Shown: piece after piece, positions 34,043 to 46,740 of the stretch
Layout: every line of letters starts with the position of its first letter
How positions within the stretch are numbered: position 1 is the first letter of the stretch
Assembly (NCBI GenBank): GCA_003194525.1
Contig: NBIV01000026.1
Span: forward strand, 62,001 to 126,000
From: Gracilariopsis chorda
Lineage: Eukaryota; Rhodophyta; Florideophyceae; Gracilariales; Gracilariaceae
Length of the DNA stretch: 64,000 nt
Direction of reading: 5' to 3'
Notes under the pieces: generated by a model
Database searches by the model: none
What the model saw: only the letters and a program-made list of their open reading frames with translations
What the model was told of the DNA's origin: nothing
Made by a program: the position numbers and the translations under genes

Positions 34043-34319
34043 TGTGTCTACGAAATCCAATGTGCTCCAAGAGAAGATTAAGCACGAGGCTTGGCTCAAT
34101 GCTCCTCTCCACTATCGTTGCCATCTCGTTTACTCGGTTTTAGGCTAGGCCTATTCATCTTTTTGTTCGTGCCCGTTCGCGTGGGCACTCGCTCGTGTCG
34201 CTGTGCGGATAACTGGGCGCTATGGCCCGTTCAAACTTATCGACCTTCAGACCTTCATGGTTTGCATCGGTCCGGTACAATTTCATGACGCAATATCAAG
34301 TGCATTACATCGCTGTGCA
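34043..34319 (-). repeat. 5' LTR of element E
   Basis: 277 bp, partner of 29175-29455, with the same TGTGTCTACG start and GCTGTGCA end on the plus strand. The gag side lies to the left. No clear primer site follows on the minus strand (GCCCCACGCAAACATGCC). Confidence 0.8.
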
Positions 34320-35540
34320 TTCTACCGCTGTACTTAAACAAAGCATCACGTTTGCTCTATTCTTCTTCTACAGCGTCAAAACCAACAACATTTACATATT
34401 ATAAAACTTCAAAACTAATGTAATCGTCTTCGTTACACAAAATATTTTGCTCAAGAATTTGAAGCTCATTTTTTCAATAAAACGTAAAATATTTAAAACA
34501 CATGTTTCTAAAAAATATGAAAATATGCTATCCGACAACTTTTCGGGAACTTTAAACGAAGTACGTTAATTTTGTTGAACCATAGTGAGGTATATATTGA
34601 TCTATTTTCATGCTTTAGACTATAGATTCTCTGCAATAACGTTCAAAAATAAAACAATTTGCCGCTTGAGTGTAACTATGTATCAATTATTCTTTTTGTA
34701 GCTACCGTAGTACGTGCAATTGATTGTTAGTGCTCTTTATCATTATTGCAGACGAAAACCGCAGACATAGCGCGTGACGTGTCCAAAACGCTTATGTGGA
34801 GCAATTGGTAGTCCGAAGGCAAGAATTAGATGGCTTTCGTATAAAGACTGTGCTCCGTTGACAGGGGTGCGTAATTCAATGATCTCTTACCTATTTCTTG
34901 GTTTATTATGTAGCTATTGGCTAGAAGGACCTTTAAAGCTTGGTTGGATATGATCCCTGACACTGATGGTATACTATGCTCGACAGAAACCCGTTGGGCA
35001 GGTGTTCGTTACACCATTATGTTTGAGCAACTGCAGGGCGGGCTAACCACTTGTGAAGACCTCGCAAGGTGTACACACATGCTTAGATAGTTATTTTAGT
35101 TTAGAGTGGTAGAACTTACTTAAGGCAGATTTAGCTTCGCTCACCTCTTCTACTGTGAAGAGCAGTTTAGTCGTGTCTACTTTCCGAATGCCAGGCTATA
35201 TTCGTAACCATCTGCGTAGGTTTACAACTCCCTGTGGAGGTCAAGCACGTTAGATTGTGGTGCGTCTACCCCTCAGGGTCAACTGGGAAACAATTCATGG
35301 TTTGCCATCTTTATTTCAGATCCAGTATGGTCCCGAGACTTAGATCGGTTTCCGTTTTTGTATAGGCTATTATCTTGGTTTTTATTATTGTCGTCACTGC
35401 GTCTACGTGTAGAGCAATGCGTGCGTACATAGCATGTAGGCGAGGTGGATCATAAATGATTCAATACCGACGTGGGATCGGTTCAACTCAGGTATGAGTG
35501 GACCCTCGGAAATATTGGGTGAAATTTGATATGAATTCTA
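34320..35540. other. AT-rich unassigned region
   Basis: Mostly AT-rich with no recognised gene. A plus-strand open frame of about 57 codons (34920-35090) reads WLDMIPDTDGILCSTETRWA and then GVRYTIMFEQLQGGLTTCED. The TETRW stretch recalls hAT transposases (TRWNSxYxML), but the match is too short to call. Confidence 0.3.
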
Positions 35541-36371
35541 ATTAGTATTTTTGGAACCTTCGTGGGTGACTTCTGTCGTACCTGGAACAGATATACGCGT
35601 GGACAGCGTACGGATATTATTGATGGTTGGCATGATACATACGTGTCGCGTTGCGCGGTGGCCGGTAGTGCCGCCAAGTGACATAACAGTGTGGACCACA
35701 AGTGTGGCACACTGCAGTAGTAGTATTCTTAGTTTATGGTAACCCAATAGTACTTAAGGGAGCACGGCCTTGCCGTTCCACCCTGAAGTAAAGAGAAGCT
35801 GTGACTCGGCTCTGAGTTTATCGCATGTGCGAAGTAACCAACTACTGCTGGGGTTTCACCACGTTTGGTCTCATTATAATCACCCGCACAGTATCACCAA
35901 AAACCGCTGATCTGTCTTACAGCGTGTTTTCGCCCAGTGTTCACTGCTTTTACCGTTTTGGTTGTTTTCGTTCATGGCAACAGATAGCCTTTCGATTCAG
36001 TATTGAGTTGTGCCGTGCTGGCTGAACAAGCAGCACCCCCACCGCCGGATCTCTTTTGGATTTCCCCACGACCCTCCGAGTTGTACTTCCTTTTTGGTTT
36101 CTCCCCTTTTTCCCTTTTTCCTTCTTGGATTATCCTTGGACCGGAATACCGCTCATACGGACCTGTGGACTACGTTGAACAGCTGGTAACATGATTCTCC
36201 GTATCACCTCCGTCGGTATAGCCGGAAGTCACCTCGGTTTTACACCCGAACAACGTGTGGTGCGGAGAGCCCTGTCGCTTTGCCTACCTCACAATAGGGA
36301 AAGGTTGCGAACACCTTGGGAGGATTCCTCGCCTAGGTATATTGCTCCACAAGTAGTCTCACGACCTAAAA
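35541..36371 (+). repeat. S2: LTR of the A/B family (left edge uncertain)
   Basis: The right part matches S1 (CACCTCGGTTTTACACCCGAA, GTGGTGCGGAGAGCCCTGTCGCT, then GGTATATTGCTCCACA at the end). The middle also parallels S1 (ACAGTGTGGACCACAAGTGTGG, CTTAAGGGAGCACGGCCTTGCCG). It abuts the reverse transcriptase remnant of element G at about 36376. No coding region of its own element is adjacent, and G does not resume on its left, so the locus is rearranged. The left edge is guessed from the 820-bp family length. Confidence 0.55.
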
Positions 36372-36492
36372 TCTAGAGTTGTGAAAAGCGAAAATCCACG
36401 AAGGTCGTCAAGCACTTCTTCTTTGCGTGGTAATGGCCAACGATTAGACTTCATCTTGGCATTCCATGCGCAGTATCCCCAATATCAATATT

Positions 36493-37233
36493 CTAATCTT
36501 TTTTTAACAGCTGGGGGATGGTCTGATCCCTTTCACCCTCAGCATTAATCATCTGGCAAGATTGAATCTCCTTTGCAAGAGCAACAACAAGCTCTTTATT
36601 CTCGTCGCTTTCCGAACTGGAAGACTCTGGATATACCTCTGAGCCTGAGGTGAAATCCTCACCATCGTTCTCGGATACTTCCATATCGGGGATACGTTCA
36701 TCGTACTCTAGATCTAATGCAGATATTTCTTCTTCCAGAGTCACGGTCGCAGTATGATTTCCGATGTCAATACAAGCTTCAATGTTCTCCAAAGTTGGGG
36801 AACCAATAATCACATACACCAGTGGGTCATGTAAAACTACAAAGTTTAGCAGAGTCCTCAAATCACCGAACAGCACAGGAACGTCTTTGACGATGCTTCG
36901 TACTATACTGGAGCGTCCATCGGCGACTTTGATCTTTCTAGTAGTTGTTTCTGCTGAAAGTGTTAGTTCTTCCATCATTGAAGTAGAAAGAAGGTTTGAA
37001 ATGGCCCCTGAGTCTGGTTGTGCGTTGAATTTGGTTCCGAATAGCTTCAGTCTCACAAATTTACGTCTTCGGATACTTCCAGGCCTATGAGTGACAGCAA
37101 CCTTCTGACTTCTATCATTCTTCTCAAAAACATTTTTAGCTGTCGTTTTGCCTCCTCGGCATCTCCGCAGAGCAGTTGACCCAACGTAAGTCCACATGAA
37201 GCATTTGCCACCTCGATAAGTACATTTTACCAT
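36493..37233 (-). pseudogene. Aspartic protease region of element G
   Basis: Block AQPDSGAISNLLSTSMMEEL (active site), then TTRKIKVADGRSSIVRSIVK and YVIIGSPTLENIEACIDIGN, each parallel to element F. As in F, a long acidic tail follows (EVSENDGEDFTSGSEVYPES). It lies between gag and RT. Confidence 0.8.
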
Positions 37234-37639
37234 CCTACAACGTCTGAACGTTCATCTCTTCGGGATTTCTGGGCTTGCTTTCGGGCTGGTTTGCGAAGTG
37301 TGGGCTTAACCCTTTTTCGACTTGTTAGACCCTTCCTTTGGTCAATGACAGGATCCGCTTGAGGGTTAAGCAACTCTTTTACGGCCATTATTCCTGTCTT
37401 AGGCTGTTTTGGTAGTGCAGTTCCTTCAGCGTCTCTCTTCGTTACATTGACCGTCTCTTATTCTTCGGTCTCTTCGGTGACTATCCCCACTGCGTATTAT
37501 TTATCTTTTCCAGGGTCTTTCGGTTTATCTTCCTCTACGTTAATCTGTGTGATATTTGCGGCGACCACAGGTTGTTGCATCTGCGGTCTTGATCAACAAG
37601 TAGCTTCTTAGTGCCTTATCTTTCCAAATCGTGGGCGTC

Positions 37640-38379
37640 CAGTATTTGGGTATGGGTTCTTGTCACAGCGGTTGGCTCCAGGAACTGGCTTGTTACAGAA
37701 CGAACAGAAGCGAACATTGTTATACTCGTTCGAATTTTTGTTTCTTCTTGACGAAGAGCGTGAGTTCTGCTCTCTGAGAACTCAGCTCCTCTACTTTGTT
37801 TTCCAGTGACTCCACAGTTTGTTCGGGAAGACAGAGGATCTTCATGCTATGAGTTCGTTTATCGTCTAATTTTACTTTCCCGCTAGAGGCTTGGCTGAAA
37901 GTCTATCGGCAACGAATATAGTGCCGAATGGTACGCTTAAGCGACTCGTATTCACTTGCACCTCTAAGCGACACATACTGAGCCATGTCCATGTGTTCCA
38001 TTACTGCAATTCTCAGCAACCCGCACTTAACTTCATCATTGAAGTTAGCCTTCTTGAAAGCGACATCCATATCTATCAAGGAAGTAGTCATGTCTAACGG
38101 ACAGAGACTGCACTCCATGGCTCTTGGGATGTATTCTTCTGAACTCACAACGTCAGAGAATTCTTCAATCGTAGTTTGCTTCACGGTAGCTTAATCATAC
38201 GCTTCTTCAGTCAACTTTCCTTCGTATGCATCGCAGTAGAAGTCAAATACTTTTCCTATGAAACACGGTAAGAGCTGCGTTGCATGTTCTGAGTAATTAG
38301 CACCTTTGGCTATAAAATTACCAAAGAAGAAGAAGAACTTGCCTAAATCTGAGTCAGGTTCACCACTGAACAAGGACAT
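37640..38379 (-). pseudogene. gag region of element G
   Basis: Capsid-like blocks DLGKFFFFFGNFIAKGANYS, VFDFYCDAYEGKLTEEAYD and KCGLLRIAVMEHMDMAQYVS align with VAMFFFYFENVAMRG, FEFYYDTYAINGSLSEEAKD and FGLLRKAVMEYADLAQFI of element F. A degraded Cys/His region follows. Fossil. Confidence 0.75.
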
Positions 38380-38410
38380 CGCTCTGAAAAGGCCCTGCTC
38401 GAGAGTACCA

Positions 38411-38770
38411 TGAAAGCAACGAAAGCAGCTTGCCTATCCCCTTCCGATGTGAAGGAGAGGGAGGCCGGCTTTTATTGACTTTTGCCCTCCGGCGAGATAG
38501 TCGGAGGGCCAATTAGATGCCTTTCTAGGAACTGGCGTGCCATGCACGCCAGTCAGGCTTGTCCACGTGGACAGCCTTCATCAGCCATCATTTTGGCAAA
38601 CCACTCGTCTCAAATTAACCCATATCTCAAAATAAAGTCGCATTGTACCAGCAATAGAGGACTAACGCCGCTGAAAGTCTCGTGGCAGATCTCATAGCCA
38701 CGACTCACACGTAGACTACAAGATTTCGCATAACCGAAAAGGGTACTTGCACCTTACCCAGAAAAAGTAA
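38411..38770 (-). repeat. Probable LTR of element G (outer edge unknown)
   Basis: It starts TGAAAGCAACG on the plus strand right after the primer site, so it is the inner end of the 5' LTR. It holds AATAAAAGCCGG on the minus strand and a GC-rich inverted repeat (CCCTCCGGCGAGATAGTCGGAGGG, 38485-38508). With no second copy the outer limit is a guess. Confidence 0.5.
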
Positions 38771-40543
38771 TGGTATCGATAGTGTGATACAAATTATGGG
38801 ATTAGTCGCATGTCCTTCAGTTGGCTCACCTTCACTACAGCAGAAAGCTCTAACAGTTCTGGTTCAGGCTCAGTAATAAACTCTTTTACTCGTGAAGTAT
38901 GGATCCAAACAGTTCTATCCTTTAGTGTATGGGCTCATATTCAGTAAATATAACCGCCTTTTCCATCGTTTTAACACCCAATATTCCTGTGAGAATTAAG
39001 TTTACATTTGTAGGACTCAGATTGGCTTTTACAAAATACAGTTCTGTGGGCTTTCAATCAAAATAGTTAATGTAAATTAATTTTTATCGGTGCTGTATCT
39101 TGAATAGTCTATGCTCTTCCTAGACACACTACCAGTATGGTTCTTAAGGAGACATTTGCAACTTAATCTATTTACTACACGAGTTTTGATTGCTGGCTGG
39201 CAACTCTTTTCGAGTTAGATCTGACAGGTACCTCTACTTTATCCACACTAAAAATTTCAATACTGTCTTATTCAAATTCAGCGTCTAAATCTACGAATGC
39301 TTCTACAAAGACTCCATATTTAGCATTAAACTCAATAATAACTGCCATGATCACTCCAATGCAGATTTCATTTCTCAAAAAACCAACACAGCTGCTTTAC
39401 GATACAATCAAGCTTTTTTCATACAGTGCAAAGTATACAAGTGCTCTTTCTTTCCTCAATTACCTCCAGATATACTGTGCTTGAGTAGTTCGGCATCAAA
39501 AGGGTATATTGTTTCTGTTTGGCCACTAATGACCACCGTACAAGTCACATAGATATACATGGCAAAAACGAACAGGTAAATATTTCAATCGGGATCGATT
39601 GGTTGGTTAATTATATCGAATATAAAATATACCTTGCAAGTTTACGTTGCAAAAACGTATTGCGTTCAGGTACTTTTATTGAGCGCATTTTCTTTTATAG
39701 TACATATATCAAAAACTTGCTTTCGTATCCGCTTGAACGGCATCTACTAAAGCTTATCAGCACTCTTGTTTGGCCTTCTAAGTTAACTTGTTCTTAATAA
39801 AGGCATTTCGATCATTGTTAGTGTATTTTTGATTATGAAATGGCGTACAGATATTTTTTAATCAATTAGATTTAGCATGTTCCCAAAGATAGCAAAAACG
39901 ATTTGCGATTTTCTGAGCCCAGATTTTTCTTTTCAATTGGTCACAATATTCCTTTTTTGGCGCTTGCGCTGCCGAATCTTGATCACTGCTTACAGTTATT
40001 ACCGCCAGTTCTACGTATTCAGTTGTTTGGATGATCGTATTTTGCTGCCAGAATTCTGTTAAGTGTAGTAATAACAATCATTTCCGGGACCTTGCTAGTT
40101 ACGATGCAACTGAAGTATCTGCTGGAGGTAATATGTGAGCTTTGCCATGTGTGTTTATAAATTTTCCATATCACCATCGCAAAGTATTTACTTTCATTAC
40201 ATTATATATTTTGTTTTTAATAATATCAATACATCGGTTTTTACAAATATTTTTGACTTTTTCGTGTGACCTTTATACTATCAGCTATTCCTATAGATTG
40301 CCATTTGTACGAGAAATCGTATGAAAAGCTTGTACGTTTCGTAGCCACCGATGACAGGTGTGTGTCCTGTCTCTGTTGTATACCATAAGTGCACGAGAAT
40401 TTCTATAGCGTAAACCTTCTAATACCCCACCCCGCCGTGCCAAGATTCATTGTGTACTGCACTTTTCAATGATTTACTGCTCAATGTCCTTGGTTGTGCC
40501 GTGTAACATGATGCACCAGTCAAGCAGACTTTGCTGACTATTA
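38771..40543. other. AT-rich unassigned region
   Basis: No recognised gene or element. Frames are short and AT-driven. It ends at the left terminus of the Tc1/mariner transposon. Confidence 0.35.
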
Positions 40544-40771
40544 CAGTTCGCAAAAAGATAGTAAATACACCTTACTCTGCTTCTTTTCTCGCCAGATACC
40601 AGACTATTCTGGCACTCCCAACCAGGAAACGAAGTAATGAATAGGTAGCAATAAAAACCCCCGATCATCTGTCGAACACGTGCACCTGATCTGTACTTAT
40701 AGCTACAAAACAGTTGTAAATATATGAAACAGCAAAAAATGCACTTCGCTTTACGTGCATCTACGCATATG

Positions 40772-40914
40772 TCAGGACTTAGTAGCACCCCTATTTTTAT
40801 CCAACACAGCAAGAAGCTTTCTCGGAATAGACCTGTACAGCTGGCGAAGGTAATCTCCAGCTATATCGTCCCATGCAGCAATGATAGCGTCCCTCAGCTC
40901 AGTTTACATTATTT
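40772..40914 (-). pseudogene. Tc1/mariner transposase, C-terminal part
   Basis: The minus strand reads TELRDAIIAAWDDIAGDYLR and then QLYRSIPRKLLAVLDKNRG, ending GATKS and TGA. This is the standard Tc1 C-terminus (compare L-x-x-A-I-x-x-A-W, M-P-R-R, G-x-x-T-K-Y). With 52892-53756 the coding length is about 334 codons, the usual Tc1 size, which shows that both pieces come from one gene split by element B. Confidence 0.85.
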
Positions 40915-41709
40915 TGTAGTGCAACGCGTTCGCGGACACTTTGCCGTTACTACGGATCATATACTGGTGTTACCGTCCGGGAGGTGGTGGCTCAATTAAC
41001 GAATGCAGAGGAAAATTTCGACCCATGTAGAGGTGGATTGTAGGGTTGACTACTTAGATATGAAGTGCGCAGCATCGCAGGCTGTCTGCAAACATGGATG
41101 GTTGTTGCACCCAATGTTGGGGTAATTCTAATGTTTAATTGTTATGTTAGATAGTATTATTATAACCCACTGCAAATTGGCTGACCCCCGCTACTTGAGC
41201 GGGAGGGCTCGGCCCAGGCTTGGGGGAAGAAAACGAACCAACGGAGTGTTTGGCTCTATCTACACACCCCTGGTGATTGATATCCTCCTCGCCGAGATTC
41301 ACTGCCTTGTGCAAGTTTAGTTATCCGCCCAGTGGCATCCACGGCACTACATTCGTAGTCTGCGTATTATTCCTGGTGTTTTCTCCTTTCCTTTGGCCTA
41401 CTGTTCTACAGGTATTACCTCCCGTTATATTGGTGTCAGCCTCGCCTGTGGCTGCCTACCTCCGTGGCTCTTGTCCACTCCCGTGTGCTTACATACCGCC
41501 GTCACGCCGTCCTATACCTACCGTATCGTGTTCTCTACTGACTTCTGTTACCTATTCCTCTGTGCAACCATTGTGACGGTGATCCCTGGAGTTACGCCCA
41601 GCTCGTGCGATCAACCTGAGAGCGTCTCTACCGCCTGTGCTACACCTATAGAGAGAGCGGCCCCGAACCCCTCTGTATGCCCTCGCCCATTCTCGGGGGT
41701 TGCACGACA
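40915..41709 (+). repeat. 5' LTR of element B
   Basis: 795 bp from TGTAGTGCAACGCGTTCG to GACA. It matches 52071-52891 along its length (for example GTGTCTGCAAACATGGATGG-like and AAAACGAACCAACGGAGTG blocks). I see no obvious TGG-type primer site after it (GTTCATTTCCTGACC). Confidence 0.85.
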
Positions 41710-42139
41710 GTTCATTTCCTGACCTAGAAGTCGTGTGCACTCCAGGCTTGCTGGTCTCTTTTTATTGAGCGTTTTTGCTTCAACGTTCCGACTTGGAGTC
41801 GTGGAGAACACTACAGAAAATCTGGATGGTCGAGGCCAAAGAGACGTCATGGTTGCCTCGTCATTTCCGGATTGGGTTGTTGTTGATTGTGGCGTTTCCA
41901 CCCTTGTGGTATCGCCTACCGCCGTAGAAAATTGATTTCCGTCGATACGGTGTGCCGCATTTGCACTTCGCACCCCAAAAACCTGGGTAGAACGACTACC
42001 GTCGCAGAGCAACGTGCCCGTCGACACGGATGTTTCTACATTTTTCGGTTTTCAGTCACTCGTCTGAGGCGGACACACTCATTTGAGGTTAATTTGTTTC
42101 GTACTATCCCAGATTCTTGTCTTTATTCTGTCGCTGACG

Positions 42140-43942
42140 ATGGCCCCAGGCAAACTCCCTAGGCCTTCAAAAGGTAGGTCCGTTGGCCATGAGTTGGCCC
42201 CGCCTCCGCGGTCTGTGCCTGAGGCCTTAGTCGGAGGTGCGAGGAAACCCGGAAACCGGAAGAAGTCGTCTGAGGTCATAGTAACTGGGCCCTCATCTGC
42301 TCCTTTGGAAGGTCATATTCTTGCTCTTGCGGCGAACGACGCGCTCTTCGTCGAGCTGAAGTCCCATGAGGAGTTCTCATGCTGCCCTCGCTACTGAGCT
42401 CGATACCCTTCAAATGAGGGTGGACGCCGACCTCATCGGAGGTGTATCTGAGTATCTACGTATTTAACGAGAGGATGTCAACTCTCTTCTAGAGGTGCTG
42501 CAAGGATATCCGGGGTTCACTGAGAAGTTCACACGAAGTTCATTCGGATTTATGGCCGTCTCGAGACGTTGGAAGCCACCATCCGCCAGGATGATGGCGC
42601 CACTCCCGCAGCTGTGGAAGCCTCTTATCGCAACCAAAACCGGACGTCCGGGAACCATTGCTCTAAGAAGAGAATTGTCGAATAATACGATTCGAACTCG
42701 TCCCAGTCTTCTGTGCTTTCTTACCGCTCTGCGGGTTCTTCTACTTCCAACTCATCGAGTGATGATGACCGTCATTGTCGTACAACGCACTTGCGGCAGT
42801 CTTCATCCACCTCTGGTGTGATTCCTACCAGAGAGGAGGAGAGAGAAAACGCTGGCTTGAATGAGCTGAGGCCGGCGAACCGTTTCCATAGAAGGTTGTT
42901 ATCTAACCAGTACTATCGTTTTAAATATTCCAGTTTGGATGGGACGCCCCGTGGCACTGGTAAAGCGAAGGACTGTGTCAAACGCATGTCCCTCACTTTC
43001 CGTAACCAGTTGTTCACTGGGAAGTATCCCATTGTGAGGCTAGATTTTCTTTTACGCTTTGTAGCGGAAATTGACATCCTCAGCATGGTTGAAGGGCAAG
43101 CGTATGTCATCTTACCGTATTTTCTACGTAAACGTGCTGAAGATCATTACAACTTTGAAAGAGGTTCATCGCGAGCCTTCGAAGGAGGGGCCAATTGTTG
43201 GTCTGAAGCCGTACAATATTTGCTGCGCTCGTACACGACAGGGACTGCTATTGAAGAAGAAATCACCGCGCTGCGGAACACAAAGTAACCCCTAAAAAAA
43301 TCAAAGTCTGAGTTTTCAATTTAACTGAACAAAGCCCTCCAACTTTGTGGTAATGTTTATTCCGCTAACGAGCGTTGCAAACTGTTTATGAACGGATTGA
43401 ATCTGGATATTCGCACGCCAGGCGCCCCGCAACGGGACCGGTGGAAGACAACTTACCGTTAGTTGATTCAATACGCTAAAGCGGAAGAAGACGCACTGCG
43501 TTCACGCTCCTGACACCAGGTTTCATCCAGGGCGCGTCAATACGAAGGAGTGCCATCATCGGCTTCACTACCACCGCAGGATTATTCTGGCCACGAGTTG
43601 GATAATGTGCACCTGGCACAACAGTTGCTGGGTTCTATCCCGACCACGGAGTTCCCTTCCACATCGGAAGCCTCGTCGACGACGGATGATTCGTCCCTTT
43701 ACGTTGAACGCCACCGCATTTGCAGACCGCAAGTGCCCTACGCAGGGAATCGTTACCAGCGCGCTAGTTGGGTTTGCCCACGAACGGTGAAGGTTCGAGA
43801 TCCACGGAATACCAGAAGACCACCTCTGATCTGTTTCACATGTTATAACCATGGGCACTTGGCACGAAACTGTCACCCGTTGAGGGAGCTGCCCACACTT
43901 GTAGCGACCTGTGAAGCACAAACCAGGTGTTTGTACCCGTAA
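42140..43942 (+). pseudogene. gag region of element B
   Basis: Likely start MAPGKLPRPSKG at about 42140. The capsid-like part has LNELRPANRFHRRLLSNQYY, GTGKAKDCVKRMSLTFRNQL and AVQYLLRSYTTGTAIEEEIT, matching element A closely. Towards the end, ICFTCYNHGHLARNCHP is a clean CX2CX4HX4C nucleocapsid knuckle. Several breaks. Confidence 0.8.
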
Positions 43943-44189
43943 CCGCCTATTTGTGTGCAAAGACGGAGTTTTCTACGAGGTTTTCTTCGGCAGAATTAGC
44001 TGCGTTGCACAGCACTGGTTCTTCCCAGCTCATCCCTTCACCGGCTCAAGCCATGGCGGCAACCACTGCTGCCAATATTTCTGTCTCTGTTCCACAGGAG
44101 TCAGGATTGGTCCGTGCCGCGCAGGACATCGTTCCCATTACAACGAATGCTTCTAAGTTAAACTGAGTATGGGAGTCTCCATTGGATAG

Positions 44190-44720
44190 ATGCCCAAGTT
44201 GAGGCCTACGGCGCCAGATTCGTCACTGCCTCGCTCCCCAGTCAGAATCCTTTCAACGAAACAGGGCGTTTTAGACTTTGACTCTGCCATCGTTGGTGTG
44301 CTACATAGCCCGTGGATACGGTTCAGGGACAACTGGATCTTGGATCGAGTCATGGTAATGGCCAAAAGAAACTTCAATATCATTGCAGAACTTGGCCTTT
44401 CCTTTCAATATCTGGTGCGCCATCTGTCTATCCTGGATACAGGTGCCAGCCCCAATTCTAAATTTGAGTCATTTTTGCCGCCGGAAATCCGTTGTCGAAT
44501 TCTTCAAGGACCCATTATGGACGTCTCAAACGCTACGAAGAACCCGTTGAGAACGACTAGATTGGTTTCACGGATTGTCAGGATTGGTAACTGCATGTAG
44601 CAGGCTGCATTTATCGTCCGCAAGACGCTTGCTGCCCCTGGTATCTTAGGGTGCGACTTCTGTGATCGTCACATCGAAGCCATCAAGCCCCATGCGCGTG
44701 AATTTGAAATGGAAGAAGAT
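44190..44720 (+). pseudogene. Aspartic protease region of element B
   Basis: LSILDTGASPNSKFESFLPP is the retropepsin active-site block and GILGCDFCDRHIEAIKP is the closing strand. It is collinear with element A's protease. Confidence 0.8.
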
Positions 44721-45289
44721 TCGGTTGTACAGATTGTTTGCCTCTCCTTGCAGAGATCTTCAGCCAAGATAATACCAGTACCCGCTCCTTTGCAGGATTC
44801 GTCACCTCCGAAGGAGTCTCCTAAACTCCGCGCTGCGCGTGCTGTTGTGATTCCGCCGGAATCCGAGGTTTAGGTTAATGTTACCGCTCCTCCGCGTGAT
44901 CTCAGGGTTATTCAACGGTCCAAATCATTATTAGCGACGTGTCAACTAGCACTTGGGAACGGCGTCGTTCAGATCTCAAAGGAACACCCCTTTCGGGTCC
45001 TGTTAGCCAACTTTGGCAAGAAGTCCAAGTATCTGGTAGAAAACCAAGTTATTGGTACTGTACTCCCGCACCAGACAGCACTTACCCCTACAAAGGTGAC
45101 TGCTGCTGAGCTGATTGGGATTTTTGAAGACTAATCTGATACGTCTCACTCTAAGGAGGGGGAGGGAGACCTTTTCACTTTCAAAGGCGTCAAGCACGTG
45201 TCAGACTGTGAATAACCCGAGAGAGTCAGGATCAAAGTCAGTTGCTTCTCTTTACTATGAGCTCAACCCTGTAAAGGAGTTAGAGGAAA

Positions 45290-46740
45290 TTAATCTCGGA
45301 CATGTTCCGGATTCCCACCGCGAGAAGGTGCGAGAGATGTTACAAGAATTTACACCAATGTGGGATGGTTCCCTCGGAGAGGTATCGACTACAGAACACC
45401 GAATTGATTTGCTACCGGTCACAAAACGGATTGCTCGACACCCTTACAAGCGAGGCCCGATGGCATGAGAAGAGGAAGAGCTTCAGGTCCACAAAATTCT
45501 CCACGCTGGTGTGATAGAACCGTCAGAGTCACCGTGGGCATCCTCAGTTGTACTGGGCCCGACACCCGATGGTTCCTGGCGTTTTTACGTCGCCTATCGT
45601 CGCCTTAACGAGTTCACCTTCAAAGACGTGTACCCCCTACCTCTTATGGACGAGCATATCGACTCGCTTGGCGATACAACAGTATTCTCCACATTGGATG
45701 CGAATTGGAGCTACTGGCAAGTGCCCATTCGCCCGAAAGATCGTTATAAGACCGCTTTAACCTGTAATTAAAGACTGGACCACTTTAATTGTATGCCATT
45801 TGGCTTACCCAATGCCACCGCAACTTCTCAGCGCACGTTGGAAATTTTGTTGGGTCGCTACAAGTGGTGGCGTTGTGTAGTCTACCTTGAACATATCATC
45901 GCCTTCTCCGGCAACCTGGATCACCATCTCGGGCACGGTCGGTTGCTTATGAATACGCTCCAAGATACAAGAATAACACTCAAGTTGAGGAAATTTGATT
46001 TCTTTACTGACTTTGTCAAGTACCTGGGGCACATCATACATCCTGGAGAGTTACTGGTCGAGGAAGCTCGCATCAAGTCACTCAAAAAGGCTAGGCCCCT
46101 TACAGCTCAGACTGAGCCACATTTCGTTTTAGGACTGTGCAACGTCTATCGATGTTTTATTCCTCGCTTTGCGAAGATCATGGGACCAATCAACCAATAC
46201 CTTCGGGAGGGACAGCCACCAAAATTGGGACCCTTTACTTTCACGCAAGTGGACGCTTACTACTCTTTTAAAGAAGCCGTCACCGCAGCACTTGTGGTAT
46301 TACTACCGAAAAATGGGTTTCCATTCACCGTGGATACCAAATCGAGCGAGTACCAGATCGGCTGTGTGCTATTTCAGACTACACCCGATGGGGAGGGCAG
46401 ACCAATTGGTTCTTGGTCTCGCACGCTCAACTTTCATGAACGGAACTTCCCGGTATTCGAGAAGGAGTGTCTTGCCATGGTATGGGCCTTGCAGACACTG
46501 CTACCATATTCTATGGGTGCACACTTTACCGTCAATACGCATCATGCATCTTTGCGTTCGTTAATGTGAATCACGGAACCCTTCGGTCGCTTAATGCGTT
46601 GGAGACTTCGACTTGCCCAGTTTGAATTCGAGGTTACCTATAAGAAGGGTTGTCTTAACGTGCAGGCGGATGCTCTTTCAGGTTTGGGAACGGATGGTGA
46701 GGCGCTACCTGTCGATGACGAAGATGAAAAAACTCCCGGT
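45290..46740 (+). pseudogene. RT and RNase H region of element B
   Basis: The entry block TEHRIDLLPVTKRIARHPYK and GVIEPSESPWASSVVLGPTP are followed by FSTLDANWSYWQVPI, MPFGLPNATATSQRTLEILL, CVVYLEHIIAFSGN in the place of the YxDD box, and EPHFVLGLCNVYRCFIPRFA. RNase H has FPFTVDTKSSEYQIGCVLFQ, FPVFEKECLAMVWALQTLLP and LNVQADALSGLG. The homologous blocks of element A are in the same order. A few breaks. Confidence 0.8.

Larger units (their letters stand above)
29175..34319 (-). mobile_element. Element E: Copia-type LTR retrotransposon, fossil
   Basis: Two short LTRs (29175-29455 and 34043-34319) frame gag, protease, integrase, RT and RNase H on the minus strand, the Copia order, 5.1 kb in all. 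The LTRs differ at many positions (by eye, about one base in five), so the insertion is old. Around eight breaks. No target duplication is evident. The left end is 8 bp from element F's LTR. Confidence 0.85.
36376..38410 (-). mobile_element. Element G: Ty3/gypsy retrotransposon of the F type, 5' part only
   Basis: Minus-strand order: primer site (TGGTACTCTCGAGC, ending at 38410), gag, nucleocapsid remnant, protease, and the first stretch of RT (NRWPLPRKEEVLDDL-like, 36376-36460). Similarity to element F is clear at protein level. Everything downstream of the RT start is missing where S2 begins. Several breaks. Confidence 0.8.

Noticed and set aside
38485-38508. Rho-independent terminator-like hairpin (CCCTCCGGCGAGATAGTCGGAGGG)
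   Set aside because: The genome is eukaryotic and the hairpin lies in the LTR of element G; no bacterial terminator is expected.
41277-41722. Pro/Ser-rich open frames in the 5' LTR of element B (and at 52433-52917)
   Set aside because: They lie wholly in LTR sequence repeated at both ends of the element.
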